A DNA stretch of 37,916 bases from Propioniciclava tarda (GCF_900182665.1 NZ_FXTL01000023.1:1-37916); one strand, 5' to 3'. Counted from the stretch's first letter, positions 15,174 through 24,291 are shown. Notes: a model not told the origin generated them from the letters alone. Made by a program: numbers and translations.

Positions 15174-15815
15174 GTGCATCTGATCGACGTCGACCACCCA
15201 CTCGTTGCGCACAAGGTCCGCCTCCTGCGCGATATCGAGACTCCGTCCCCGCTGTTCCGCGATCTGGTCGCGGAACTGGTCACCTTGCTGGCCTACGAGG
15301 CGACGCGCGGCGTCCGGGTCGAGGAGACCGAAGTCCAGACGCCGCTGGCCGTCGCGAAGGCCGTCCGGCTGCTCGACCCGCGTCCGCTGGTGGTGCCGAT
15401 CCTGCGCGCCGGATTGGGCATGCTCGACGGCATGATGAGCCTGATGCCGGCGGCCGAGGTCGGGTTCGTGGGCATGGTCCGCGACGAGGAGACCCTGCAG
15501 CCGTTCACCTACGCCGAGCGTCTGCCGCAGGATCTTTCCGGACGCCAGTGCTACGTCTTGGATCCGATGCTGGCCACCGGCGGCTCACTGGGCGGGACGG
15601 TTCAGTTCCTCGTCGACCGCGGCGCCGACGACATCACCTGCATCTGCCTGATGGCGGCCCCGGAAGGCATCGAGTACCTGCGGACGGTGGTCGACCCGAT
15701 CGGCGTCCCGTGCACCTTGGTGGTGGCCCAGATCGACGATCGGCTCAACGAAAAGGGCTACATCCTGCCCGGCCTCGGGGACGCCGGCGACCGGCTGTAC
15801 GGCCTCGCGCAGTAG
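15174..15815 (+). CDS. upp: Uracil phosphoribosyltransferase
   Basis: 213 residues. It makes UMP from uracil and PRPP in pyrimidine salvage. The PRPP loop is [18 protein letters not shown], and [33 protein letters not shown] and the C-terminal [16 protein letters not shown] (uracil-binding region) are all characteristic. The length is typical (about 208-212). The start is GTG at 15174 ([20 protein letters not shown]), which fits the conserved N-terminus. It is transcribed divergently from the tadA partner gene across 93 bp. Confidence 0.96.
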   Translation: MHLIDVDHPLVAHKVRLLRDIETPSPLFRDLVAELVTLLAYEATRGVRVEETEVQTPLAVAKAVRLLDPRPLVVPILRAGLGMLDGMMSLMPAAEVGFVGMVRDEETLQPFTYAERLPQDLSGRQCYVLDPMLATGGSLGGTVQFLVDRGADDITCICLMAAPEGIEYLRTVVDPIGVPCTLVVAQIDDRLNEKGYILPGLGDAGDRLYGLAQ

Positions 15816-15982
15816 CACGGCTGTGATTGTTGACGAGACCTCTGTCTGACGCTGTCACGCTGCCCGCAGCGGGGGCGGACGCGAGCGTAGGCTCGATTTC
15901 GCGGACGGCACCACGGCGTCCATCTGCTTGAGGAACGAAGGCCGCCGAGAACCGCCTCGAGGCCGATGCGGTCGACTCCGCC

Positions 15983-16396
15983 GTGGCAGCCGCCAACGCC
16001 GCGCGCGGCAAGGCGCAGCAACTGTTCGCCGTCAGCCTCGCCCTGCTCATCGGCCCCCTGGTCGGCCTGGCCGCGGTCGCGCTGATGGTGCCGCGCTGGC
16101 TTCGTGCACGGCGACGGAAAGCGTCAATGCTGGCAAGCCGGCCCCAGCCGGCGGCCGGCGAGATCCCCCTCGCGGCGACCCCGTCAGAGGCAGGACATCA
16201 CGCGTCCGTCGCCGTCGACGAGCGCCCCCTCACGGCGACGGCGTCCGAAGCGGGACCTCCCGCGTCCGTGGCCCTTGACGAGCGCGCCCTCGAGGGCGAA
16301 CCGCTCCCCGGCCCCGATTCAAGCGCCAGCCCCAGCGCCGAGACCATCCACGACGCAGTCGCGCCGTCCGAGGCGATCGCTCAGCAAGGCCAGTAG
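15983..16396 (+). CDS. Possible single-pass membrane protein, perhaps a remnant
   Basis: 137 residues if the GTG at 15983 is used; the frame is open a little further upstream (AENRLEADAVDSAV) but lacks a start. A helical stretch precedes one strong membrane segment (LFAVSLALLIGPLVGLAAVA), then basic residues (RARRRK), then a low-complexity tail. The tail contains two 20-residue repeats built on SEAGHHASVAVDERPLT and SEAGPPASVALDERALE. No ribosome binding site is seen. The upstream helix plus membrane segment looks like a cut-down sensor or adhesin fragment, so this may be a 5'-truncated gene. I do not recognise the family. Confidence 0.4.
   Translation: MAAANAARGKAQQLFAVSLALLIGPLVGLAAVALMVPRWLRARRRKASMLASRPQPAAGEIPLAATPSEAGHHASVAVDERPLTATASEAGPPASVALDERALEGEPLPGPDSSASPSAETIHDAVAPSEAIAQQGQ
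16171..16290 (+). repeat. Two imperfect 60-bp tandem repeats
   Basis: Units 16171-16230 and 16231-16290 share CGCGTCCGT and GACGAGCGC blocks in register and encode the repeated tail of the protein at 15983-16396. The 60-bp period preserves the frame. Confidence 0.65.
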
Positions 16397-16456
16397 CCCG
16401 ATCGGTACGGCGCAGCCGGCGAGAAAACTGTCCGTGGCGCCTGTCAGGATGCGGAC

Positions 16457-16827
16457 ATGGCTGAAGGGCACACCATCCACGCGCTGGCGAGGCGGTTCGC
16501 GGCTGCGTTCCTCGGCTCCCGACCGGTGGCGTCCTCTCCCACGGGTGCGCTGACCGAGCTGGCAGCCGCGATCGAATCGAGGGGCTGTGGGACGACCTCG
16601 CCGCGATCATGCCCTGGGGAGTCGAGTCCGGACGCATCCTGACGACGGCGTCCGACCTCGACCGGGCTGCGGCGTCTCTGGCTGACGCCGGAACGGTGCG
16701 GAGACTCCGTCCTACCTACGCCATCTACCTGCGGGCGGGTCGGCCCTGCCCCGAATGCGGAGCGCCGATCCAGTCGCGCAAGCTGGCCGGACGGACCCTG
16801 TACTGGTGCCCTCGCTGTCAGGCCTGA
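16457..16827 (+). pseudogene. nei: Truncated endonuclease VIII (nei) pseudogene
   Basis: The N-terminus (MAEGHTIHALARRFAAAFLG) matches actinobacterial Nei/Fpg glycosylases (compare MPEGHTLHRLAR in mycobacterial Nei1), but the catalytic Pro2 is Ala. After about 35 residues the frame jumps straight to the C-terminal part in another frame: LWDDLAAIMPWGVESGRILT, YLRAGRPCPECGAPI and RTLYWCPRCQA, the four-cysteine zinc finger that ends the family. Around 150 central residues are gone. Loss of the catalytic proline, a large deletion and a frameshift make it non-functional. It converges on the GH3 gene that follows. Confidence 0.8.
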
Positions 16828-16950
16828 CGCTCAGCGAACTTCGACCAGTCCAAGACTGGACCCTCGACGGCCGTTCCGGGCCCTCAAGTCAGCCGGACGC
16901 ACCCTGTACTGGTGCCCTCACTGCCAGGCCTGACGCTCAGCGAACCTCGA
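16786..16950. repeat. Tandem duplication of the nei 3' end
   Basis: A 59-bp segment at 16786-16844 recurs at 16892-16950 with about 4 mismatches (period 106 bp). It contains CCCTGTACTGGTGCCCTC, the zinc-finger codons and stop of nei, and the bases beyond. The second copy includes the stop codon of the GH3 gene (16937-16939), so the duplication spans the convergent junction of the two genes. Confidence 0.85.
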
Positions 16951-19204
16951 AGGACTTCGTCAGTTCGACGCTCGACGAGCCGCCCATCCCGACCTGGTAG
17001 CGGGCCGTGTCCAGCACCCAGTCGCGCTTGGCGGCGTTCCAGTAGCTGAGCTGATCCGGCCCGATGGGCAACTCGACGGTCACCGTCGTGCCGGCAGGAA
17101 CGTGCACCCGCTGGAAGCCCTTCAACGCTCGCACCGGACGCGACGCCGTCCCCGACGTCTGGTGCACGTAGAGCTGGACCACCTCGTCGGCGTCCACGCT
17201 GGACGTGTTCGTGACGTCGACCGACGCCGTGAGGCTCTCGCCGGACGCGATGGTCTCGGCAGACAGGCGGACGTCCGAGTAGCTGAACGACGCGTACGAC
17301 AGGCCATGACCGAACGGGAACAGCGGCGTGGACTCGATGTCCCAGTAGCGGCGCCACTGGTTCTCGGGCTCGTGGCTGATCGTGTGCGTATACACGATCG
17401 GGATCTGCCCGGCGGTGCGCGGCCACGTAAACGGCAGGCGTCCGGCGGGGCTAGAGTCGCCGAACACCAGGGACGCGACCGCATGGCCGCCCTGGCTGCC
17501 CGGGTACCAGACGTCCAGGATCGCCGCCGCCTTGCCGAGGACCGGCTGCAGGTCGAGGGGGCGTCCGTTCATCACGAGCACGACGACGGGAGTGCCGGTC
17601 GCGGCGACGGCGTCCAGCAGTTCGAGCTGGCGTCCGGGCAAGTCGAGCGTCGAGCGCGAGGCCGCCTCGCCGATCATGTTCTGCCACTCCCCCAGGACGA
17701 CGATCGCGACATCGGACGCCGCGGCGAGCTTCGCCGCGCGGTCCAGTTCTGCGGCGTCGTCGAAGCCCTCCGGGTCGGCCGGTCGGTTGCCGGGCCACAT
17801 GTCGAACATCGACTGAAAGTGGCGCTGACCAGGGCGAATGCCCGGGGCGTACTCGACGGTGACGCCGTCACCGGCTCGGGCCTTGAGCCCGTCCAGGATG
17901 GTGACGGTCTCGGCGAGGTCGAAGTCGAAGACCCAGGGCCCGAGAGTGTCGCGCTGCGAATCGGCGAGGGGACCGACGACGGCGATCTTCTTGTTCTGGG
18001 GGGACAGCGGCAGCAGGGGCGTCCCGTTGAGGGGGACGTTCTGCAGCAGCACCGCCGTGCGGACGGCGGCCGCGCGGGCGGCATCCCGGTGGCTCGGATC
18101 GTTGAGGACCTCGGCCGCGCGCGCTTCGTCGACGTAGGGGCTGTCGAACAGACCGAGGCGCAGCTTGGCGCGCAGGATGCGCCGGACGCAGGCGTCGATG
18201 GCGCTCTCGGTGACCAGGCCGCGCGCGACGGCGTCCGTGAGGTGGCCGTAGGCGGGGTCGAAGACGGCCATCTCGAGGTCGACGCCGGCGTTCACGCCGC
18301 GGGCTCCCGCCTCGTCCAGATCGGATGCGAAGCCGTGGGTCATCAGGCTGCGGACCGCGTTGGCGTCGCTGACCAGGAAGCCGTCGAAGCCCCACGTGTC
18401 GCGCAGCACCTCGGTCATCAGCCAGTCGTTGCCGGTCGCCGGGATGCCGTTGAGGTCCATGTAGGCGGTCATGATGTTGCCGGCGCCGGCGTCCACCGCG
18501 GCCTTGAAGGGCGGGAAGACGAGGTTCCAGAGCTGGGCGTCCGAGACGTCCGACTCGTCGTAGTCGCGTCCGCCGAGGGCGAAGCCGTAGCCGGCGAAGT
18601 GTTTGGGTCCGGCGATGATGCTCTCGGCTCCGAATTCCGAGCCCGGCGCAACGCCGCCCTGGAAGCCGCGAACCTGCGCGGCGGCCATCGCGGCGCCGAG
18701 GACGGGATCCTCGCCGGCGCCCTCGATGATGCGTCCCCAGCGCGGGTCGCGGGTGATGTCGACCATGGGGGCGAACGCCCAATGGATGCCGACCGCGCGT
18801 GCCTCGCGGGCCGCGACGGCCTGGCCGGCCTCGGCGAGGGCGGGATCCCAGGAGGCCGCCACCGCGATCGGGACGGGGAAGATCGTCCGGAAGCCGTGGA
18901 TGACGTCGAAGCCGAACAGCGCCGGGATGCCGTGCCGGTTGCCCTCGATCGTGAGGCGCTGCAGACGGTTGATCTCGCCGGGCTGGGTGCAGAACAGCAG
19001 CGAGCCGACGCGTCCTGCCGCTAGCTCGCGTTCGACCATGGCGGGCTGGTCGGCGAGCGGGCCGATCGCCTGCTCGTCGGCGTCCGGGTCGATCTCGGAG
19101 AAGTAGAAGAACTGCGTCAGCTGACCCGCCTTCTCCTCCAACGTCATGGCGGCGAGGAGTTCCTCGACCTTCGCCTCGATGCCCTCGTCACGGACCTGAC
19201 TCAT
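16937..19204 (-). CDS. bglX: GH3 family beta-glucosidase, BglX-like
   Basis: 755 residues. GH3 enzymes remove terminal beta-linked glucose (or xylose) from oligosaccharides. Domain order: N-terminal barrel (MTLEEKAGQLTQF, IPALFGFDVIHGFRTIFPVP, SWDPAL, WAFAPMVDITRDPRWGRIIE, GPKHFAGYG), with the nucleophile Asp in DGFLVSDANAVR; the alpha/beta sandwich (KIAVVGPLADSQRDTLG), with the probable acid/base Glu in WQNMIGEAASRS; then a fibronectin-III-like domain (FPFGHGLSYASFSYSDV onward). The layout and length match E. coli BglX, but no signal peptide is seen, so it is probably cytoplasmic and acts on imported oligosaccharides. ATG at 19204 is followed by SQVRDEGIEAKVEELLAAMT, a normal start for the family. 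Confidence 0.95.
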   Translation of the reverse strand: MSQVRDEGIEAKVEELLAAMTLEEKAGQLTQFFYFSEIDPDADEQAIGPLADQPAMVERELAAGRVGSLLFCTQPGEINRLQRLTIEGNRHGIPALFGFDVIHGFRTIFPVPIAVAASWDPALAEAGQAVAAREARAVGIHWAFAPMVDITRDPRWGRIIEGAGEDPVLGAAMAAAQVRGFQGGVAPGSEFGAESIIAGPKHFAGYGFALGGRDYDESDVSDAQLWNLVFPPFKAAVDAGAGNIMTAYMDLNGIPATGNDWLMTEVLRDTWGFDGFLVSDANAVRSLMTHGFASDLDEAGARGVNAGVDLEMAVFDPAYGHLTDAVARGLVTESAIDACVRRILRAKLRLGLFDSPYVDEARAAEVLNDPSHRDAARAAAVRTAVLLQNVPLNGTPLLPLSPQNKKIAVVGPLADSQRDTLGPWVFDFDLAETVTILDGLKARAGDGVTVEYAPGIRPGQRHFQSMFDMWPGNRPADPEGFDDAAELDRAAKLAAASDVAIVVLGEWQNMIGEAASRSTLDLPGRQLELLDAVAATGTPVVVLVMNGRPLDLQPVLGKAAAILDVWYPGSQGGHAVASLVFGDSSPAGRLPFTWPRTAGQIPIVYTHTISHEPENQWRRYWDIESTPLFPFGHGLSYASFSYSDVRLSAETIASGESLTASVDVTNTSSVDADEVVQLYVHQTSGTASRPVRALKGFQRVHVPAGTTVTVELPIGPDQLSYWNAAKRDWVLDTARYQVGMGGSSSVELTKSFEVR

Positions 19205-19266
19205 CGCGCCCTCCTACTGATGTTGGTCCGCCCACCCTACGGCGGTTCGCTGGATCGAGAGGTCCG

Positions 19267-19347
19267 AACCCGGACGAGGTCCCTCTCAACTCGCTGCTCG
19301 GACGCACCTCATGGGTTTCGTGGGTTGAGAGTGACGAGAACCGGGTT
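19267..19347. repeat. Dispersed intergenic palindrome, copy 1
   Basis: The left arm (19267-19290) has AACCCGG, then CCCTCTCAAC. The right arm (19324-19347) is its near reverse complement, GTTGAGAGTGACGAG followed by AACCGGGTT. The arms are separated by about 33 bases. It lies upstream of the GH3 gene. Three more copies are at 25872, 30838 and 34241. Confidence 0.8.
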
Positions 19348-19400
19348 GGCCCGTTGGACTCCACGACGGCGCAGGGGAAGGGAACAGCACCCGGGCCTTT

Positions 19401-19521
19401 GGCGTCCGGATCGGTCGGCACCGGGACCTAGCTGGCGTCCGGATCGGTCGGCACCAGGATCTACCTCGCGTCCGGATCGGTCGAGACCGGGGACCTAGTG
19501 GCGTCCGGATCGGTCGGCACC
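19401..19521. repeat. 33-bp minisatellite, four units
   Basis: Units start at 19401, 19434, 19467 and 19500 (the last partial), each holding GCGTCCGGATCGGTCG. On the minus strand each unit encodes an STDPDA or PTDPDA peptide. The array forms the 3' end of the membrane-protein gene and runs on past its stop codon, so gains and losses of units would change the C-terminus. Confidence 0.9.
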
Positions 19522-19820
19522 CAAGCGTGCCCCGCGTCCAGGTCGATCTCCACGCGCTGCTCGGGCGCCGACCCGGACGACTCAGCCTGGTCGACGCGCG
19601 TCCGCTGCCACTTCTGCTCGTCAACGGTGACCTGGCGGGTCGGCTGGAAGAGGTTCATCAGCTCCCCAGCGATGCCCGCACCCACCCCGGCGCTCCCCGG
19701 ACGGCGGCTGCGGTAGACGATCCAGCCACGATTCTCACACCACAGCAAGAGGGGATCCAGCACCGCGATCCCGGCGACGACCCCGATGAGGGTCATCCAC
19801 CACTCCCACGTCCAGCCCAT
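19461..19820 (-). CDS. Small membrane protein with minisatellite-encoded C-terminus
   Basis: 119 residues from ATG 19820 (MGWTWEWWMTLIGVVAGIAV); a longer upstream start (19859) is less likely. One membrane segment (residues about 7-27) is followed by ENRGWIVYRSRRPGSAG, a Gly/Ala segment and a soluble tail. The tail ends in two TDPDA units (PTDPDATRSPVSTDPDAR), written by the 33-bp repeat array. Further units in the DNA (STDPDA/PTDPDA) lie beyond the TAG at 19461. I do not recognise the family. A cytosolic C-terminus is likely from the Arg-rich residues after the membrane segment. Confidence 0.6.
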   Translation of the reverse strand: MGWTWEWWMTLIGVVAGIAVLDPLLLWCENRGWIVYRSRRPGSAGVGAGIAGELMNLFQPTRQVTVDEQKWQRTRVDQAESSGSAPEQRVEIDLDAGHAWVPTDPDATRSPVSTDPDAR

Positions 19821-20056
19821 GAACCTGAGGGTACCCAGAGCGGCACCGCCAAACCGCACTCAGGTCAGCCTTCCCTCACTTGGTCGAACAGGCGAGGATG
19901 CACCATCGGCACAAGGTGCGCCGCGCAACAAAGGAGTCCACGCATGGCAACATTCCCCCAGCCTGGATCCGCGGACAGCCGGGGACTGGGTCCGACGCGA
20001 CCAGCGCGGTCACGACGTCGGCGGCCTCAGCCGAGAGCGATGACGTCGGCGGTGCC
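19821..20056. other. Intergenic stretch with a possible short plus-strand ORF
   Basis: On the plus strand AAAGGAG at about 19931 sits 8 bases before ATG 19944 (MATFPQPGSADSRGLG). The frame runs 93 codons to 20225, but its second half overlaps the minus-strand gene at 20057-20659 and reads like its antisense. A good ribosome binding site in front of a short unrecognised start may mark the remains of a gene cut off here. I see no other gene in this stretch. Confidence 0.25.
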
Positions 20057-20659
20057 TCAGGTCAGCGTCACGACCGTGGTCACGACGTCGGTGACGGACG
20101 GCGTCCGCGGGGTCGAGGAGAAGCCGAAGTTGCAGGGGGGATCGACAGGGGCCAACTCGCCGAGTCCCAAGCAGTCGAAGCGACCGGACGCCGCGGTCAC
20201 CCGGTGCATGTCGGTCGCTCCGTAGTACTCGCGGCGGCCGGCGCGGGCGACACCGCGCGTCCGGACGCCTCTCAGCGCAACCCGAGCGATCGGGTCCACC
20301 ATCGACGCCCAGCGTCGGCTCCGCGCCACCGGAGGGGGCACCGAACGTAACGCCCAGCCGAGCGGGGTCCGGCGTCCGAACGTGGACGACAACACCAGGG
20401 ACGGCGACACGACCGTCCACCCGGACGCCTCCGCCACGGCCACGAAGCGCTCCACCCGCACCTCGTCGAACGTGTACGTGGACGCCACAAATTCGGCCAC
20501 CTCGGCGCTCGGCGCCAGCAAGACCCGATGCCCGTCCGGGCGCTCGATCATGGCGTCCGCGAACGATCCGAAGGGGCTCTCGAGCCAGCGTCCGACCACG
20601 ACCCGGACGCCGCTCGTCGAGCCGACGCCCAGGATCTGGCCCCGGAAGCGCTCGATCAC
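20057..20659 (-). CDS. Hypothetical protein coupled to the RND pump
   Basis: 200 residues from GTG 20659 (MIERFRGQILGVGSTSGVRV if initiated as Met). The GTG overlaps the stop of the RND pump gene (GTGA), so the two should be translated together. No signal peptide or membrane segment is seen. Visible features are GRWLESPFGSFADAMIERPD, VLLAPSAEVAEFVASTYTFD, a single-repeat beta-like N-terminal half and a Thr/Val-rich end. I recognise only a general resemblance to uncharacterised conserved actinobacterial proteins. Operon context hints at a link with efflux, but nothing in the sequence shows it. Confidence 0.7.
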   Translation of the reverse strand: MIERFRGQILGVGSTSGVRVVVGRWLESPFGSFADAMIERPDGHRVLLAPSAEVAEFVASTYTFDEVRVERFVAVAEASGWTVVSPSLVLSSTFGRRTPLGWALRSVPPPVARSRRWASMVDPIARVALRGVRTRGVARAGRREYYGATDMHRVTAASGRFDCLGLGELAPVDPPCNFGFSSTPRTPSVTDVVTTVVTLT

Positions 20660-23600
20660 TCGGACGCACCCTCAGCCGACCTCGACCGACGACGGCCGAG
20701 GCGGAGGCGTCCCTTTTCGACGAGGTCGTAGAGCACCGGCACGAGGATCAGGGTCAGGAAGGTGGACGACACGAGTCCGCCGATCACGACGACCGCCAGC
20801 GGCTTGCTGATGAACACGCCACCGCCCGTCACCCCTAGTCCCATGGGGATCAGCGCCATGATCGTGGCCAGCGCGGTCATGATGATCGGACGCAGCCGCA
20901 GGCGGGCGCCGTCGAGCACGGCCTCGTCCACCGAGGCCCCCCGCCGTCGGATCTGGTTGATCAGGTCGATCAGGACGATCGCGTTGGTGACGACGATGCC
21001 GATCAGCATCAGCAGGCCGATCATGCTCGGGATGCCCAGCGGAGTGTCGGTGAGCAACAGCGCACCCAGCGCGCCCGTCGCCGCGAACGGGATCGAGACC
21101 AGCAGCATGAGCGGCTGGATCAGCGACCCGAACGTGCCGACCATGATCAGGTAGACGATGCCGATGGCGACGAGCATCGCCAAGCCGAGCTGCGCGAAGG
21201 AGTCCTGCTGCTGCTGGCTGACGCCACCGATGCGCACCGCGACGCCCTGCGGCAGCGTCAGGGCGTTGATCGCCGTCTTGAGCTGAGCCGACGTCGCGCC
21301 CAGGTCGGCCCCGGACGGCGTCGCCGTGATCGTCGCGGTGCGGGCGCCGTCGACGCGGGTGACCTGCGCGGGGGCGTCCACGAGGTTGACCGTGCCGACC
21401 TCGGACAGGCGCAACGGTCCGGCCTTGACCTTGGCGGCGTCCTTCGCAGCGTTGGTGAGCTCGGTCTGCTTGGCCTGGGCGTCCAACTGCTTCTGCCGCG
21501 ACTCGGCGAGCTTGGTCTGCTGGGTGTCGAGGGCCGTGATCTGGCCCTGGAGGGCGGCCAGTCCGCTCGACAACTGCGCCACCTGCGCCTTCAGCGCCGC
21601 GGCCTGGCCCGCCGCCTGCTGCACCGCCGCGGCCTTCGCCGCAGCGGCCTGGGCCGCCGCCTGGGCGGCTGCCAACTGCTCGGGCGTGACCGGGGTGGCC
21701 GGTGGGGCCGGGGGCGGGATCGGCGCCGCCGCAGCCGCGGCTACCGCAGCCTCGGCCTTGGCCAGCGCGTCCGTGAGCTGGGACAGCTTGGTCGTGTAAT
21801 CACTGACCTGCGCCTTGAGCTTGGCCTTGCTGTCGGCCAGCGCCTTCACCTGGTCGTTGTAGGCCTTGGTGCCGTCCGCCTTCTGCTGGTTGGCGTAGGC
21901 GGTCTGGTCCGCGGACGCCGCGTCGGCGGCGGCCTTGCGGGCGTCCATCGTCTGCTTGGCGGTGACCGGCAGGATGACGTCGCCGAGGGCGTCCTTGCTG
22001 GTCACGGGCTTCTGGCTGAACAGCAGGACGTCGAGGGTCGCGTCCCCCGCGTTGAGTGAGCCGACCTTCTGCCCCCGGACCGCCCGCGTCACCGCGATGC
22101 CGACCTGAGCCGGCGTCATGCCCGCGGAGGCGGCCTTGGTGGCGTCGACGTCGACGGTCAGCATCGAGCGGCTCGCGGCCAGGTCGGACGAGACCGCCGA
22201 GAGCCCCTTGATGGAGTTCATCGCGTCCAGCACTTGCTGGTTGGCGGCCTTCAGCTTCGCCGGATCATTGCCCTCGACGTAGACGATCACGTTCGACGAC
22301 GACTGCCCGACCACGACCTGCGTGGTGCCGAGGCCCTCCAGCTTCGCCATCTTCGCGCGCAGCGAGTCGGCAACGATCGCGCCCTTGCTCTTAGGCAGCA
22401 GCGCGACCGAGTAGGACGCGTGGTTCGTGTCCGCCTGCCCGCTCCCCAGGAAGCCCGCAGTGCTACCGATCGACGTGGAGTACGTCTGCACCGACGGCTC
22501 GGACGCGATCACCCCCTCGATCTTCTTCGCGGCGGCGTCCGTCTCCTGCAGAGACGAGCCAGCCGGCAGGTCCTGGATGATCGTCAAGTTGACCTGGCCC
22601 GCGTCCCCGATGAAGTCGGTCTTGAGGCGCGGCGCGAGCGCGACGGTGCCGATGAACAGCGCGATCGCCAGCGCGAGCGTCAGCAGCCGATGCCCGAGCG
22701 CCCAGCGCAGCGCCGGCATGTACGCCCGCTGCAGCCAGGTGTTGGTCTCGTGGTCCTCCTGGGACGCCGTCGCCGCGGCCCCGCCCTCGCCCGGCTCCGC
22801 GGCGGGGACTGCAGCCTTCGGCGTCCGACTCATGAACCAGGACGCCAGCACGGGAACGACCGTCATCGAGACCAGCAGCGACGCCAGGAGGGCGACCGTC
22901 ACGGTCACGGCGAACGGACGGAACAGCTCGCCCGCCTGGCCGCCGACGATGCCGATGGGCAGGAAGACGGCGACCGTCGTCAGGGTCGAACTGGTGACCG
23001 CGCCGGCCACCTCGCGGACGGCCTTGATGATGGACTCCCGCCCCGTCTCCCCCATCGACGCGTGCCGCTTGATGTTCTCGATGACGACGATGGAGTCGTC
23101 GACGACGCGTCCGATGGCGACGGTCAGGGCGCCCAGGGTCAGGATGTTGAGCGTGTAGCCGCCCACGTACAGCCCGATCATCGCCATGAACAGGCTCAGC
23201 GGGATGGAAATCGCCGTGATCAGCGTGGGCCGGATCGATCCCAGGAACAGCAGGATCACCAGGATCGCCATCGCCAGCCCCAGCCCGCCCTCGACGCTCA
23301 GGTCGTGGATCGACTGCTCGATGAACGGCGACTGGTCGAACACCGTCGAGAACTTGGCTCCGTTGCCGAGCGACTTTTCGAGCTCGGGCAGCAGCGCCCG
23401 GACGCCGCTGGCGGCGGTCACCGTGTTGCCCTCGGCCGTCTTGGTGACCATCAGCGTGAGCGACGGCTTGCCGTTGACGCGCGAGATCGACGTCGAGGTC
23501 ACCGGCTCGATGACCACGTCGGCGACCTGGCTCAGCAGGACCGGTCCGTCCGTGCCCTGCAGGCGGATGTTCGCGATGTCGTCGACGGACGCCCAGGTGT

Positions 23601-24291
23601 GCCCCACTTGGACGTCCAGGTTGTCGGAGCCCGTCAGCACGGTGCCGGCCGGAATCGCGGTCGCGTTCGCGGTGAAGAACTGCGCCATGGTCGAGGGGTC
23701 GACCCCCAGCGCGTCGATCTGGGCCTGCTTGAGGGTGACGGATACCTGGCGTTTCTGCTCCCCCGACAGCGTCACGTCGCGGACGCTCGGGACCGCCTTC
23801 AGCTTGGGCAGCACCGTGTCGCGGACGCCCTGGGCGAGCGTGACCGGATCGGCGTCCGAGGAGACCGCGATGATCATCACCGGGATGTCGTTGAAGCTGC
23901 CCGCGGCGACGCGCGTCGTGACCTCGCTCGGCATGGACGCCTTCAACCCGTCCACGGCCGTGCGGATGTCGCTGGTGACCTTGTCGGCCTTCGTGCCGTA
24001 ATCCCACTCCGCGCGCACCTGGGAGACGCCCGAGCTGCTGACGCTCGTCACGCGCGTGACGCCGTTGACGGCCTTGACTGCCGCCTCGATCGGCTTGCTG
24101 ACGTCGCGCTCGACCACCTCCGGCGACGCGCCCGGGTAGATGCCGATGATGGACGCCCGCGGCAGGTCCATCGACGGGATCAGCTCTTGCTTCAGCACTC
24201 CAGTCACGTACAGGCCGAGACCTGAGATCAGCAGCGTGAGCAGGGCGATCACCGTGCGGTGCGTGAGGCTGGCGCTGGTGAGCCGCGTCAT
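20656..24291 (-). CDS. RND-family efflux pump with coiled-coil insertion
   Basis: 1211 residues. It is an AcrB/HAE1-type proton-driven pump: the first membrane helix is at residues about 12-31, porter domain (LPRASIIGIYPGASPEVVER, PIEAAVKAVNGVTRV), RVVDDSIVVIENIKRH in the helix-4 region with the proton-relay Asp pair, and LMLIGIVVTNAIVLIDLIN in the second half. Between DVILPVTAKQ (about residue 775) and GPLRLSEVGTV (about 960) there is an insertion of some 180 residues: a long coiled coil (KAYNDQVKALADSKAKLKAQ), an Ala/Pro-rich turn and a second coiled coil (QVAQLSSGLAALQGQITALD). No separate membrane-fusion-protein gene is present. The start is ATG 24291 with AAGG upstream, since MTRLTSASLTHRTV matches the family N-terminus. 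Confidence 0.92.
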   Translation of the reverse strand: MTRLTSASLTHRTVIALLTLLISGLGLYVTGVLKQELIPSMDLPRASIIGIYPGASPEVVERDVSKPIEAAVKAVNGVTRVTSVSSSGVSQVRAEWDYGTKADKVTSDIRTAVDGLKASMPSEVTTRVAAGSFNDIPVMIIAVSSDADPVTLAQGVRDTVLPKLKAVPSVRDVTLSGEQKRQVSVTLKQAQIDALGVDPSTMAQFFTANATAIPAGTVLTGSDNLDVQVGHTWASVDDIANIRLQGTDGPVLLSQVADVVIEPVTSTSISRVNGKPSLTLMVTKTAEGNTVTAASGVRALLPELEKSLGNGAKFSTVFDQSPFIEQSIHDLSVEGGLGLAMAILVILLFLGSIRPTLITAISIPLSLFMAMIGLYVGGYTLNILTLGALTVAIGRVVDDSIVVIENIKRHASMGETGRESIIKAVREVAGAVTSSTLTTVAVFLPIGIVGGQAGELFRPFAVTVTVALLASLLVSMTVVPVLASWFMSRTPKAAVPAAEPGEGGAAATASQEDHETNTWLQRAYMPALRWALGHRLLTLALAIALFIGTVALAPRLKTDFIGDAGQVNLTIIQDLPAGSSLQETDAAAKKIEGVIASEPSVQTYSTSIGSTAGFLGSGQADTNHASYSVALLPKSKGAIVADSLRAKMAKLEGLGTTQVVVGQSSSNVIVYVEGNDPAKLKAANQQVLDAMNSIKGLSAVSSDLAASRSMLTVDVDATKAASAGMTPAQVGIAVTRAVRGQKVGSLNAGDATLDVLLFSQKPVTSKDALGDVILPVTAKQTMDARKAAADAASADQTAYANQQKADGTKAYNDQVKALADSKAKLKAQVSDYTTKLSQLTDALAKAEAAVAAAAAAPIPPPAPPATPVTPEQLAAAQAAAQAAAAKAAAVQQAAGQAAALKAQVAQLSSGLAALQGQITALDTQQTKLAESRQKQLDAQAKQTELTNAAKDAAKVKAGPLRLSEVGTVNLVDAPAQVTRVDGARTATITATPSGADLGATSAQLKTAINALTLPQGVAVRIGGVSQQQQDSFAQLGLAMLVAIGIVYLIMVGTFGSLIQPLMLLVSIPFAATGALGALLLTDTPLGIPSMIGLLMLIGIVVTNAIVLIDLINQIRRRGASVDEAVLDGARLRLRPIIMTALATIMALIPMGLGVTGGGVFISKPLAVVVIGGLVSSTFLTLILVPVLYDLVEKGRLRLGRRRSRSAEGASE

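Noticed and set aside
17102-19024. A 640-codon plus-strand frame opposite the GH3 gene, and a similar one opposite the RND pump (22234-24225).
   Set aside because: Both lie wholly opposite well-supported genes and show no recognisable protein.
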